From assembly GCF_001895005.1 (NCBI RefSeq), contig NZ_BCXH01000002.1, forward strand, positions 62,001 to 126,000: a DNA stretch of 64,000 bases, read 5' to 3'. Shown piece by piece: positions 18,148 through 26,988 of the stretch (positions within the stretch are counted from its first letter, which is position 1; each line of letters begins with the position of its first letter). A program made the position numbers and the translations under genes. The notes under the pieces were generated by a model. That model did no database searches. It worked only from the letters and a program-made list of their open reading frames with translations, and was not told where the DNA came from. Source of the stretch: Rhodococcus yunnanensis NBRC 103083. GTDB taxonomy: Bacteria > Actinomycetota > Actinomycetes > Mycobacteriales > Mycobacteriaceae.

Positions 18148-18600
18148 ATGCCGAAGTGCCTCCGTCCGATGGTTGTGGCTGTCTGCTCTGTCGCAGCGGT
18201 GTCGTTGTTCCCTGCCGTTGCGAGTGCGACGCCCTCATCAGGGGTCACGGCCGAGACTCTGGCCCACGTGTCGTTCCCGCTGCTACCGGGAAGTTCCGAG
18301 ATCGCCGGAACCGACTTCACCGCCAGGAAGATCACGATCGCGCCGGGCGGGACAACCGGGTGGCACTTCCACGACGGACCCGTGTACGCCTACGTCGAGT
18401 CCGGTGTACTGACACGAACGTTGCAGGACTGCTCCACCGTGGCGACCCCTGCCGGCCAGGTCGTCGCCGAGGATGTCGGGGGTGACCACGTTCACGAGGG
18501 CACCAACGTAGGCAGTGTCCCCGTCGTGTTGTATGCCGCGTACATCGAGCCACCGGGTAAGCCGTTCGCCGAGGATGCACCTGCCCCGCCGTGCGCCTGA
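18148..18600 (+). CDS. secreted cupin-domain protein
   Basis: 150 residues from the ATG at 18148. An N-terminal signal peptide is clear (MPKCLRPMVVAVCSVAAVSL then FPAVASA, probable cleavage after Ala). The mature part is a single small cupin barrel with the metal-binding motif GWHFHDGP and, on the second motif, GDHVHEGTN. Two cysteines (in LQDCST and at the C-terminus) may form a disulfide. It is probably exported; the ligand or reaction is unknown. Confidence 0.8.
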   Translation: MPKCLRPMVVAVCSVAAVSLFPAVASATPSSGVTAETLAHVSFPLLPGSSEIAGTDFTARKITIAPGGTTGWHFHDGPVYAYVESGVLTRTLQDCSTVATPAGQVVAEDVGGDHVHEGTNVGSVPVVLYAAYIEPPGKPFAEDAPAPPCA

Positions 18601-18731
18601 GTCGCCGGGTGAGTCGTCTCCGACGCCGCATCGGTATCCTGTTCGGATAGGGGATGTCGCTTCTCGAGTCAAGGGCGGCAAACAAGGCATCCCAGATGCA
18701 GGGAACTGCATCGATCTGGATCGGAGTGTTC

Positions 18732-19454
18732 ATGGGTGACGAAGTGTTGAATGACTCGTCGTCGGCGGATCCCGCCACTGTTTTCGCCGCGCTCGCCGAC
18801 ATCGTCTACCGAGGCACGAGCCCCAGCGAGGTCTACTCGGCGATCTGCGTGGCGGCCACGCTCCTGATCCCCGGCTGTGATCACGCCAGCCTGATGCTCG
18901 TACAACGCGGCCATCCGGTGACCGTCGCCGCATCGGATCAGGTCGCTCGCACCGTCGACGACATCGAGCGAGCGACAGGTCAGGGGCCGTGCCTCGACGC
19001 CATCGTCAGCGAGGCTGCGCAGATCGAGCCCGATTTTCTCACCCCGTCTCAGTGGCCCGCTCTTGCCCAAGGCGTGGTCACTCGCACTCCCGTTCGCGGC
19101 GCGATGGGTTTCCGTTTGATGCTCGACGGGGCGAAGGTCGGCGCCATCAATCTCTTCAGTGACACCCCCGGTCGGTTCGACGCGACCACCGCGGACCACG
19201 CGATCGTCCTGACTGCCTTCGCCGCGGTGACCGTCTCGGCGATACTCAACGGTGAAGAGGCGGACACACTCCGCCGTGGGCTCGAGAGCAACCGGGAGAT
19301 CGGCAAAGCCATCGGCTTGCTGATGGCCATGCACAAAGTGACCGACGGCCAGGCATTCGACATGCTACGCAAGACATCTCAGGATCTGAACGTGAAGATC
19401 GCGGCTCTCGCGCAGTCCGTCGTCGAGTCGCACACGCGCAGTTTGGACGCCTGA
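18732..19454 (+). CDS. GAF-ANTAR domain transcription antitermination regulator
   Basis: 240 residues from the ATG at 18732, which has GGAG 5 nt upstream; the frame is open further 5'. A GAF sensor domain fills about residues 20-165 (DHASLMLVQRG...VGAINLFSD). The C-terminal ANTAR domain (ESNREIGKAIGLLMAMHKVT then FDMLRKTSQDLN) binds paired RNA hairpins to prevent termination. The signal sensed is unknown, and no target hairpin pair is obvious next to it. It is convergent with the MFS gene. Confidence 0.88.
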   Translation: MGDEVLNDSSSADPATVFAALADIVYRGTSPSEVYSAICVAATLLIPGCDHASLMLVQRGHPVTVAASDQVARTVDDIERATGQGPCLDAIVSEAAQIEPDFLTPSQWPALAQGVVTRTPVRGAMGFRLMLDGAKVGAINLFSDTPGRFDATTADHAIVLTAFAAVTVSAILNGEEADTLRRGLESNREIGKAIGLLMAMHKVTDGQAFDMLRKTSQDLNVKIAALAQSVVESHTRSLDA

Positions 19455-19458
19455 GCTC

Positions 19459-20943
19459 CTATCGGGATCGTGCAGGCGCTCCCGGGGTGTCTACGTGCTT
19501 GGGCAGCGCGAATACCAGGAGCAGTGCCACTACACCGAAACCTGCACTGACCGACATCGCGACCGACGCCGCGTGCATGAAACCGCTGGCGACGGTGTCC
19601 GGCCCGGTGATGTTCAGCGACCCGAACAGAACACTGCCGATCACTGCGATGCCGACTGCACTGCCGATGCGCTGCATCGTCGAGATGACGCCGCTGGCCG
19701 CGCCTGCGTCCTGACGATCGACTGTCGCGACGATGAACTGAGCATTGGGCGCGATGAACGCACCGTTGCCCAATCCGCCGATGAGCAAGGGCACCAACAG
19801 CTTCCAGTGGGTCAGGTCGGACGGATCGGTGGTGGACAACAGAATCCACATCCAGATCAGGCTGACGGCGACGAAGGTCGTTCCGAGGAGCAGTACGGTC
19901 CGTCCGAGTTTTTGGGTGAGTGTGTTGCTCTGCGAGGACGCGATGATGCTGCCGATCGCGAACGGCAACATGACTGCACCGGAGGAGAGCGCGGAGTTAC
20001 CCAGGCCGCTCTGCCACAGCAGCGACAAGGTGAAGAAGATGCTCGTGAACGACGCGAAATAGACGAGCGCAAGGATGGTTCCACCGGTGAATGCGGGGTG
20101 GGTGAACAGCTTCGGCGGCACCAGAGGGTTGTTTCCGCGCTTGGTGTAGAACACTTCCCACGCACCGAATGCCGCGATGAGCAGCACTCCGGCGGCGAGC
20201 GTGAGGTAGGTCCACAGCGGCCATCCCTGTTCCTGGCCCTCGATGAGCGGCACGAGCAGAGCTACGAGACCGGCGGTGACGAGCAGTAGACCGATCCAGT
20301 CGATCCCCGTCTGCGCGGGCTCCTGGGATTCGGATCGCTTCGGCAGCAGGAACGCGGCCGCGACGAGTCCGACGACACCGATCGGCAGGTTGACCCAGAA
20401 CACTCCGCGCCAGCCGTTCTCGTTGCCGAACGCTTCGATGATGAGTCCGCCGGCAATCGGACCCAGTGCGGTCGACACGCCGATGACGGCGCCCATGATC
20501 GCGAAAGCTTTGCCGCGCACCGGACCTGGGAAGAGCAACTGAATGAACGCAGTCACGGCAGGGACGAATATCCCTCCTGCGAGCCCCTGGACGATGCGCG
20601 CGGCGACCAGTTGAATGTCGTTCTGCGCCAACCCACAGGCGAAGCTCGCAACGGTGAACAGAGCGAGACCGGCGAAGAAGACCCACTTGTGTCCAACCCT
20701 GTCACCGACCTTGCCTGCCGGAATCAGTGCAAGACCGAACGCAAGCGCGTATCCCGAGATGATCCACGACAGAGTCGCTTCCGACGCGTCCAAGCTGGTC
20801 TCGATCGTCGGCAGGGCGACATTGACGATCGTCGTGTCCAGCAACGCCATGAACATTCCGAGCAGCAACACGACGAGTGCCTGCCACGCCCGGCGTGGAA
20901 CTTCGGCCGCGGGAGCCGAGGCCCGTGAATTGGTTTCGGTCAT
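19459..20943 (-). CDS. MFS drug efflux transporter, DHA2 (14-TM) type
   Basis: 494 residues from the ATG at 20943, giving about 14 hydrophobic segments. Motif C-like and A-like signatures are visible (LDTTIVNVALPTIETSLDAS, AGKVGDRVGHKW, GPIAGGLI), typical of EmrB/QacA proton-driven multidrug exporters. The start codon overlaps the stop of the upstream padR gene (ATGA), so the two are translationally coupled. Expression is probably released when PadR binds its inducer, perhaps a substrate of the pump. Confidence 0.92.
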   Translation of the reverse strand: MTETNSRASAPAAEVPRRAWQALVVLLLGMFMALLDTTIVNVALPTIETSLDASEATLSWIISGYALAFGLALIPAGKVGDRVGHKWVFFAGLALFTVASFACGLAQNDIQLVAARIVQGLAGGIFVPAVTAFIQLLFPGPVRGKAFAIMGAVIGVSTALGPIAGGLIIEAFGNENGWRGVFWVNLPIGVVGLVAAAFLLPKRSESQEPAQTGIDWIGLLLVTAGLVALLVPLIEGQEQGWPLWTYLTLAAGVLLIAAFGAWEVFYTKRGNNPLVPPKLFTHPAFTGGTILALVYFASFTSIFFTLSLLWQSGLGNSALSSGAVMLPFAIGSIIASSQSNTLTQKLGRTVLLLGTTFVAVSLIWMWILLSTTDPSDLTHWKLLVPLLIGGLGNGAFIAPNAQFIVATVDRQDAGAASGVISTMQRIGSAVGIAVIGSVLFGSLNITGPDTVASGFMHAASVAMSVSAGFGVVALLLVFALPKHVDTPGAPARSR

Positions 20944-21539
20944 GATGCGCGGCCGTCCTTGCTGTCGTGCGGTAATGGCTGGTGTGTTCTCGTGCGTTCG
21001 TCGGCGACGATGTCCGGCAGGACCGCAATCAGGCTCTCGTGCCATTCGATCTCTGCCCGTAGTCTCTTTTCGCGATGTTCGAGCGCGTAGGCCTCGGCGA
21101 GCGACAGATGCGGGCGGGCCCGAGTATTCGTCTCGATCGTGTTGCGCAGTATTCGCGCCAGCTTCTCGACCCGTGCAGTGATCGTACCGGGCAGAGCGTC
21201 GAGCCTTTCGGGATCGAGTCTGGTCAAGGCGAGGTCGAACGGATCGGGCCGCAGTACGAAGTCACTCAGCCCGTCGTCACGTAGCTTTCCGAGCGCATCC
21301 GTGCCGAGATCGGTGATGGCGTACACCTGACGGGCCGGGAAGTTTCCTTCCTGCTCGATCCGCACGCCCGAGATGAGCCCTTCGGCGTGCAATCGCTTGA
21401 GTGCGCCGTAGAGACTTCCGACCGAGATGTCGGTCCACAGCTGCACCCGCTCCTCTTCCGCCAGGAGTTTGAGCTGATGCCCGTGCATCTCGCCTCTCTG
21501 GGCAAGTGAGCCGAGTATGAACAGCCGAATCGAAGACAC
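20940..21539 (-). CDS. PadR-family transcriptional repressor
   Basis: 199 residues from the GTG at 21539. The winged helix is at residues 1-90 (VSSIRLFILGSLAQRGEMHG then SVGSLYGALKRLHAEGLI), followed by a C-terminal helical dimerisation domain (LSLAEAYALEHREKRLRAEI). The start is set by the conserved SSIRLFILGSLA. There is no ribosome site upstream, and a -35-like TTGACG at 21574-21569 places transcription start close to the GTG, suggesting a leaderless message. It overlaps the MFS gene by 4 bp, and a perfect operator covers its own start. Confidence 0.9.
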   Translation of the reverse strand: MSSIRLFILGSLAQRGEMHGHQLKLLAEEERVQLWTDISVGSLYGALKRLHAEGLISGVRIEQEGNFPARQVYAITDLGTDALGKLRDDGLSDFVLRPDPFDLALTRLDPERLDALPGTITARVEKLARILRNTIETNTRARPHLSLAEAYALEHREKRLRAEIEWHESLIAVLPDIVADERTRTHQPLPHDSKDGRAS

Positions 21540-21568
21540 GTGACTACTCTCGCACGAGTAGTCACGTG
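21537..21568. promoter_or_regulatory. PadR operator, perfect 13-6-13 inverted repeat
   Basis: CACGTGACTACTC and GAGTAGTCACGTG are perfect reverse complements separated by TCGCAC. The left arm contains the GTG start codon of the PadR gene and the right arm abuts the -35-like TTGACG (minus strand, 21574-21569). This size and position is what is expected for autorepression by PadR. Confidence 0.85.
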
Positions 21569-21574
21569 CGTCAA
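21569..21574 (-). promoter_or_regulatory. -35-like hexamer of the padR-MFS promoter
   Basis: On the minus strand TTGACG is followed after 17 nt by GAGAGT and about 6 nt later by the GTG start. The spacing fits a housekeeping sigma promoter driving a leaderless transcript, overlapped by the operator. Confidence 0.45.
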
Positions 21575-21606
21575 AGTGGTCACCCCAACGCCCACGCCCA
21601 CCCCCC

Positions 21607-21770
21607 ACGCAAACGCACGTGCATTTGCGCGATCGGGGCGGATATCCCCAGCCCAACCCCACCACCCCACGCAAACGCACGTGCATTTGCGTGACCGGGG
21701 CGAACACCCCCAGCCCAACCCCACCACCCCACGCAAACGCACGTGCATTTGCGTGACCGGGGTGAACATC
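21607..21770. repeat. three 62-bp direct repeats, each with a 24-bp palindrome
   Basis: Copies start at 21607, 21669 and 21731, a constant 62-bp period. Each carries a near-perfect dyad, ACGCAAACGCAC followed by GTGCATTTGCGT (one mismatch), then GACCGGGGCG-like sequence and CCCAGCCCAACCCCACCACC. The first copy is the most diverged. The array fills most of the gap between padR and the nitrate reductase gene. No gene is seen in it. Confidence 0.9.
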
Positions 21771-21853
21771 ACGGCGCCCCGGTACCGACGGTGAGGACAA
21801 CGTCACCTCCGGCTAACTGACGCGTCATCGATGCGAATCGTCGACTGAGCATC

Positions 21854-24800
21854 GTGGAGCATGTGTTGCCGACGACGCTGGACATCTCCCCGGTCACGGA
21901 CACCGTCAAGACGGTGTGCGCGTACTGCGGCGTCGGCTGCGGCATGAAGCTGCAGATCGAACGCACCAGTGAAACCGCAGCCGCGACGGTGAAGAAGTCC
22001 GTCGGAGACACATCCCATCCGGCCAACTTCGGGCGCCTGTGCACAAAGGGGTCGACCACGGCCGACATGCTGGCCGCCCCGGGCAGGCTGGAGACAGCCC
22101 GTGTTCGAACCCGCCGGGGCGACGATCCGGTCGACGCCGACATGGCCGCGACGATCAAGCAGACAGCGCAGAAGTTGCGCGCACTGATCGACGAGCACGG
22201 ACCGGACACGTTTGCTCTCTACGTCTCGGGACAGATGTCGATCGAGGCCCAGTACCTGTCCAACAAGCTCGCCAAGGGCTTCATCGGAACCAATCAGATC
22301 GAATCCAACTCACGCCTGTGTATGGCCAGCGCAGGCACCGGTTACAAACAATCGCTGGGATCCGACGGTCCTCCCGGGTCGTACGAGGACTTCGAGCACG
22401 CAGACGTCTTCCTCGTCACGGGTGCCAACATGGCCGACTGCCATCCCATCCTGTTCCTGCGCATGATGGATCGGGTCAAGCAGGGCGCCAAGCTGATCGT
22501 CGTCGATCCTCGCCGCAACGCCACCGCCGACAAGGCCGATCTTCACCTGCCGGTCGCGCCGGGCACCGACCTCGACCTGCTCAACGGTCTTCTGCACCTG
22601 CTCGTGATGAACGGCCATACCGACCCCGAGTTCATCGCCGAGTTCACCGACGGCTGGGACGTCATGGAGGATTTCCTGGCCGAGTACACACCGTCGGCAG
22701 TGAGCGCCAGAACCGGAATCGCCGAGGAAGATCTCCGAACAGCGGCTCGGTGGATCGGTGAGGCGGAGAACTGGATGAGCTGCTGGACGATGGGCCTCAA
22801 CCAGTCCACGCACGGCACATGGAACACCAACTCGTTGATCAATCTGCATCTGGCGACCGGCGCGATCTGCCGTACCGGAAGCGGGCCCTTTTCCCTTACC
22901 GGACAACCGAATGCAATGGGCGGCCGGGAGATGGGATACATGGGCCCTGGGCTCCCGGGTCAGCGAGCGGTGACGTTCGACGACGATCGCGCGTTCGTCG
23001 AACGCGAGTGGGGAATCGCCGAAGGCACACTGCGCACCGATGTCGGCGGCGGAACCATCGACATGTTCTCTCGCATGGCCGACGGCGAGATCAAGGCATG
23101 CTGGATCATCTGCACCAATCCGGTCGCCTCGGTCGCCAACCGTAGGACCGTGATCGACGGGCTCGAAAAGGCCGAACTCGTCATCACGCAGGACACGTTT
23201 GCCGATACCGAAACGAACGGCTACGCCGACGTCGTTCTGCCCGCGACATTGTGGACCGAGTCCGACGGCGTCATGATCAACTCCGAACGCAACCTGACTC
23301 TGTTCCGCAAGGCGATGGACGCACCGGGTCAGGCGATGCCGGATTGGCAGATCATTGCGACGATGGCCTGTGAACTCGGGTACGCCGACGCCTTCACCTA
23401 CGGCAGTGCCGAGGAAGTGTTCGAGGAGATCAAGCGTTTCTCCAACCCCAAGACCGGCTACGACCTGCGCGGGGCCACCTACGCTCGGCTTCGCGACACA
23501 CCACTGCAGTGGCCGTGCCCACCCGACGACGACAACGATCGTCACCCCATCCGGTACCTCAACGACGGCATCAGCCAGACACTGCGCACGCTCGACGACG
23601 GCTCGATCCCCCGCCTGTCCTTCCCGACGCCGTCCGGGCGGGCCCAGTTCTTCGCTCGCCCATCGATGGCTCCCGCCGAAATGCCCGACGACGACTACCC
23701 GTTCCTCCTCAACACCGGTCGGCTGCAACACCAGTGGCACACCATGACCAAGACCGGCAAGGTCGCCAAACTGAACAAGCTCAACCCAGGTCCGTTCGTC
23801 GAAATCCACCCACGTGATGCCGAGCGCCTCGACTGCGCATCGGGAGACCGACTCGAGGTCGCCTCGCGCCGCGGGCGGGCAGTGCTTCCGGTCGTCGTGA
23901 GCGATCGTGTGCGTCCTGGGGACTGTTTCGCGCCGTTTCACTGGAACGATTCGTTCGGCGAATATCTTTCCATCAACGCTGTCACCAACGACGCTGTCGA
24001 CCCGTATTCACAGCAACCGGAATTCAAGGTGTGCGCCGTGACGCTGACGACAATTGCAGTGGCGCAAGCGGAGTCGATTCCGACACAAGCGTCCGACCCC
24101 CAGTTCTCATCCCAGACGCCAGGGGCAGCCATGTCACCGATCGATGCCCTCGCACAACTTGTCGGCGACCATTCCGGGCCGACGTTGCCGCTACCTGCCG
24201 TCGAACAGCGTTATGTCGCAGGCCTGCTCGCCGGCTTGCGCACCGATGCCGGGCGCAATGCTCCCGGCATCCCGACGTTGCCGCCGACCTCTCCCCTCTC
24301 GCCCGAAACCCACGCGTGGCTCGACGGCATGCTCGCAGGGTTGTTCTCACGCACGGCCACCAGAGCTTTCGATGGCACTGGACCTTTCGATGACACCGCC
24401 TCCGCCGATGGACAGACCGCAGCCGAGACGTCCGAGACCGAATCGGTCCTGGTGTTGTGGGCGTCGCAGACAGGCAACGCAGAAGAGTTCGCCTTCGCCT
24501 GCGTCGAGAGACTGCGATCCTCAGGGATGGCAGTTCGTGAGCACGTCATGGACGATTTCTCGCCGACTGCGCTCACCGAATACGACGACGTACTACTGAT
24601 CAGCAGTACCACCGGAGACGGCGACGCACCGGACAACGGAACGACATTCCTCGATGGACTCTCGGGAGATTCAGCGCCTGACCTGGCGGGCGTCCGATTC
24701 GCTGTGCTTGCGTTCGGTGATTCGAACTACGACGACTTCTGCGGCAACGGCCGAAGGCTCGAGAGCCGGTTCGTCGATCTCGGGGCCGAGCGTCTGGTCG

Positions 24801-26077
24801 GCCGCGTCGACTGCGAACCCGATTTCGAGGAAGCAGCTGCGGTGTGGCTCGACCGCGTCACGGCCAAGCTCGCCTCGACGAGTTCAGACGAGCCTGCCCC
24901 GACGTCGACCTCCCCCGTCCCCACCACGCCGTCCCCCGCCACCACCACCACAGTGGCTACATACGGGAAGAAGAGCCCGTTGCCGACCGCTCTGGTACGC
25001 AACACTCAACTCAGCGCGATCGGATCGAACAAGGACGTCCGTCAGTTCGGGTTCCACCTCCCTGCGGGCACGCTGAGCTACGAGGCCGGTGATGCACTCG
25101 GGGTGTGGCCGCGCAACAGCGAGGTACTCGTCGACGAATGGCTCGAATTGACCAAGCTGGACGGGAACTCGGTCGTCGACCTGGCCGGTCACGAATCGAT
25201 GCCGCTCAGATCGGCTCTGCGGGAACGGCTGGAGATCGCCAAGGCGACGCCCGATCTGCTGAGGTTCGTGCATTCCAGGACCAACGACAGCGACCTCGAG
25301 CGAATGTTGCTGCCCGAGAACAAGAGTGCATTGTCCGATTGGATGTGGGGACGACAGTCGGTCGACGTACTGTCGCACATCCCGGTACACGCCGAACTCG
25401 ACGAATGGCTCGGCGTGCTCAAACCCCTTCAGCCCCGGCTGTATTCGATTTCGTCGAGCCCCAAGGTGAGTCCGGACGAGGTGCAACTGACGGTGTCGAC
25501 CGTGCGCTACAACGTGCACGGTGTGCCGCGAAGCGGTGTGTGCTCGACATACCTGGCCGACCATGCCGAGGGCCAGGACATCGGCATCTTCGTGCAGAAA
25601 TCTGCGCACTTCAAACCACCGGAGGACCCGACGGCCCCGATGATCATGGTCGGACCGGGGACCGGCGTTGCACCGTTCCGCGCGTTCCTCCACGAACGCC
25701 GCGCGCTGGGGCATACCGGCCCGAACTGGTTGTTCTTCGGTGAGCAGCATGCAGCCACCGACTTCTACTACCGCGAAGAACTGACCGGCATGGTCGACGA
25801 CGGTTCCCTCACGCGCCTGGATGTGGCGTTCTCGCGTGATCAGAGCACCAAGGTGTACGTCCAGGATCGGATGACCGAGCACGGAGCACTGCTGTGGCAA
25901 TGGTTGCAACAGGGCGCGCATTTCTACGTGTGCGGTGACGCATCGCGGATGGCCAAGGATGTCGATTCGGCACTCGAGGGCGTCGTCGCGCAGCATGGGC
26001 GGTTGGCTCCTGCCAGCGCCAAGGCATACGTCAAAGCACTCGCGGCAGAAAAGCGGTACGTGCGCGACGTGTACTGA
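21854..26077 (+). CDS. assimilatory nitrate reductase fused to CysJ-type flavoprotein
   Basis: 1407 residues, two enzymes in one chain. Residues ~1-740 are a NasA/NarB-type molybdenum subunit: [4Fe-4S] cysteines 22, 25, 29 and one in GRLCTKG, Mo-ligand Cys in SNSRLCMASAGTGYK, SGPFSLTGQPNAMGGREMGY, and a C-terminal molybdopterin domain. After a ~100-residue linker come a flavodoxin domain (LVLWASQTGNAEEF, LISSTTGDGDAP), an FAD domain (RLYSISSSPK) and an NAD(P) domain (MVGPGTGVAPFRAFLHER). It can thus pass electrons from NAD(P)H to nitrate within one protein. Nitrite reductase genes are not nearby. GTG start; nearby alternatives exist. Confidence 0.92.
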   Translation: MEHVLPTTLDISPVTDTVKTVCAYCGVGCGMKLQIERTSETAAATVKKSVGDTSHPANFGRLCTKGSTTADMLAAPGRLETARVRTRRGDDPVDADMAATIKQTAQKLRALIDEHGPDTFALYVSGQMSIEAQYLSNKLAKGFIGTNQIESNSRLCMASAGTGYKQSLGSDGPPGSYEDFEHADVFLVTGANMADCHPILFLRMMDRVKQGAKLIVVDPRRNATADKADLHLPVAPGTDLDLLNGLLHLLVMNGHTDPEFIAEFTDGWDVMEDFLAEYTPSAVSARTGIAEEDLRTAARWIGEAENWMSCWTMGLNQSTHGTWNTNSLINLHLATGAICRTGSGPFSLTGQPNAMGGREMGYMGPGLPGQRAVTFDDDRAFVEREWGIAEGTLRTDVGGGTIDMFSRMADGEIKACWIICTNPVASVANRRTVIDGLEKAELVITQDTFADTETNGYADVVLPATLWTESDGVMINSERNLTLFRKAMDAPGQAMPDWQIIATMACELGYADAFTYGSAEEVFEEIKRFSNPKTGYDLRGATYARLRDTPLQWPCPPDDDNDRHPIRYLNDGISQTLRTLDDGSIPRLSFPTPSGRAQFFARPSMAPAEMPDDDYPFLLNTGRLQHQWHTMTKTGKVAKLNKLNPGPFVEIHPRDAERLDCASGDRLEVASRRGRAVLPVVVSDRVRPGDCFAPFHWNDSFGEYLSINAVTNDAVDPYSQQPEFKVCAVTLTTIAVAQAESIPTQASDPQFSSQTPGAAMSPIDALAQLVGDHSGPTLPLPAVEQRYVAGLLAGLRTDAGRNAPGIPTLPPTSPLSPETHAWLDGMLAGLFSRTATRAFDGTGPFDDTASADGQTAAETSETESVLVLWASQTGNAEEFAFACVERLRSSGMAVREHVMDDFSPTALTEYDDVLLISSTTGDGDAPDNGTTFLDGLSGDSAPDLAGVRFAVLAFGDSNYDDFCGNGRRLESRFVDLGAERLVGRVDCEPDFEEAAAVWLDRVTAKLASTSSDEPAPTSTSPVPTTPSPATTTTVATYGKKSPLPTALVRNTQLSAIGSNKDVRQFGFHLPAGTLSYEAGDALGVWPRNSEVLVDEWLELTKLDGNSVVDLAGHESMPLRSALRERLEIAKATPDLLRFVHSRTNDSDLERMLLPENKSALSDWMWGRQSVDVLSHIPVHAELDEWLGVLKPLQPRLYSISSSPKVSPDEVQLTVSTVRYNVHGVPRSGVCSTYLADHAEGQDIGIFVQKSAHFKPPEDPTAPMIMVGPGTGVAPFRAFLHERRALGHTGPNWLFFGEQHAATDFYYREELTGMVDDGSLTRLDVAFSRDQSTKVYVQDRMTEHGALLWQWLQQGAHFYVCGDASRMAKDVDSALEGVVAQHGRLAPASAKAYVKALAAEKRYVRDVY

Positions 26078-26136
26078 GCGGCCCGCGCGCTATTGTCGTG
26101 ACAGGACGAAAGACCGTTCCCTTCACTGGAGGCGTG

Positions 26137-26973
26137 ATGCCCGAAGTCGAGCTCGATGCAGGCGTGATCGAGTACCAGGACACGGGCGGCGCAGGCCCGG
26201 TGCTGGTGTTCGTACACGGGCTGACGATGGACGGCAGTGTCTTCGACCGGGTTGTCGACTCGTTGACGCCTCACTATCGATGTATCAGGCCGACGTGGCC
26301 GCTGGGTAGCCATCGGATACCGATGAACGACGACGCCGACCTCTCGCTGCTCGGTCTCGGACTGCTGATCGGAGAATTTCTGGAGCGCCTCGATCTTCAC
26401 GATGTGACGCTCGTCCAGAACGACTGGGGCGGAGTTCAGGTCCTCATTGCCAACGGATCCGCCGAGCGGATCGGACGTCTGGTTCTGACCTCGTGCGAGG
26501 CGTACGAGAACTATCCACCCGGTGTTCCCGGCGCCGCCATCAAGGCCGCGGCACGAATTCCGGGTGGTCTGCGGACCCTGCTGTTCGGGCTTCGGTTCAC
26601 CGTGGCCCGGCGAGCTCCTGGCTCGTGGGGGTGGATGAGCATGCGGCCGGTGCCCAAGAAGGTCATGGACGCGTGGTTCGCCCCGGCCACGCACGATCGA
26701 CGCATTCGCCGCGACCTGAGAAAATATTGCCTGTCCATTCCCGACGACGCCACGCTGCTGCGGTGGACCGAGGCCTGTGGCACTTTCGAGCGGCCGGTTC
26801 TCGTCGTCTGGGGCCGAGAGGACAAGATCATGCCGATCGAGCACGGCCGCAGGCTCTCTCGGCTCTTCCCGAATGCGGCGCTCATCGAGTTGGACGACAC
26901 TTACACTCTCGTACCCATCGATCGACCCGAGAGATTGGCCGCTGAGATCAGTGCCTTCGTCCCACTGGATTGA
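26137..26973 (+). CDS. alpha/beta-fold hydrolase
   Basis: 278 residues from the ATG at 26137 (GGAGG upstream). LVFVHGLTMDG is the oxyanion region, and the nucleophile elbow reads VQNDWGGVQ, so Asp replaces Ser as in haloalkane dehalogenases and epoxide hydrolases. The acid residue lies in VWGREDKIMP. At the place of the catalytic His the sequence reads ELDDTYTLVPIDRPE, with no His, so hydrolysis by the normal mechanism is doubtful. The following gene, an isochorismatase-like hydrolase, starts 15 bp later and may be cotranscribed. Confidence 0.82.
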   Translation: MPEVELDAGVIEYQDTGGAGPVLVFVHGLTMDGSVFDRVVDSLTPHYRCIRPTWPLGSHRIPMNDDADLSLLGLGLLIGEFLERLDLHDVTLVQNDWGGVQVLIANGSAERIGRLVLTSCEAYENYPPGVPGAAIKAAARIPGGLRTLLFGLRFTVARRAPGSWGWMSMRPVPKKVMDAWFAPATHDRRIRRDLRKYCLSIPDDATLLRWTEACGTFERPVLVVWGREDKIMPIEHGRRLSRLFPNAALIELDDTYTLVPIDRPERLAAEISAFVPLD

Positions 26974-26988
26974 CTACTCTTTTCGGGT

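Noticed and set aside
21607..21770. CRISPR array
   Set aside because: Three 62-bp units that are alike over nearly their whole length, so there are no variable spacers.
22310..23941. 543-residue open frame antisense to the nitrate reductase
   Set aside because: Shadow of a certain gene; no ribosome site and no recognisable domain.
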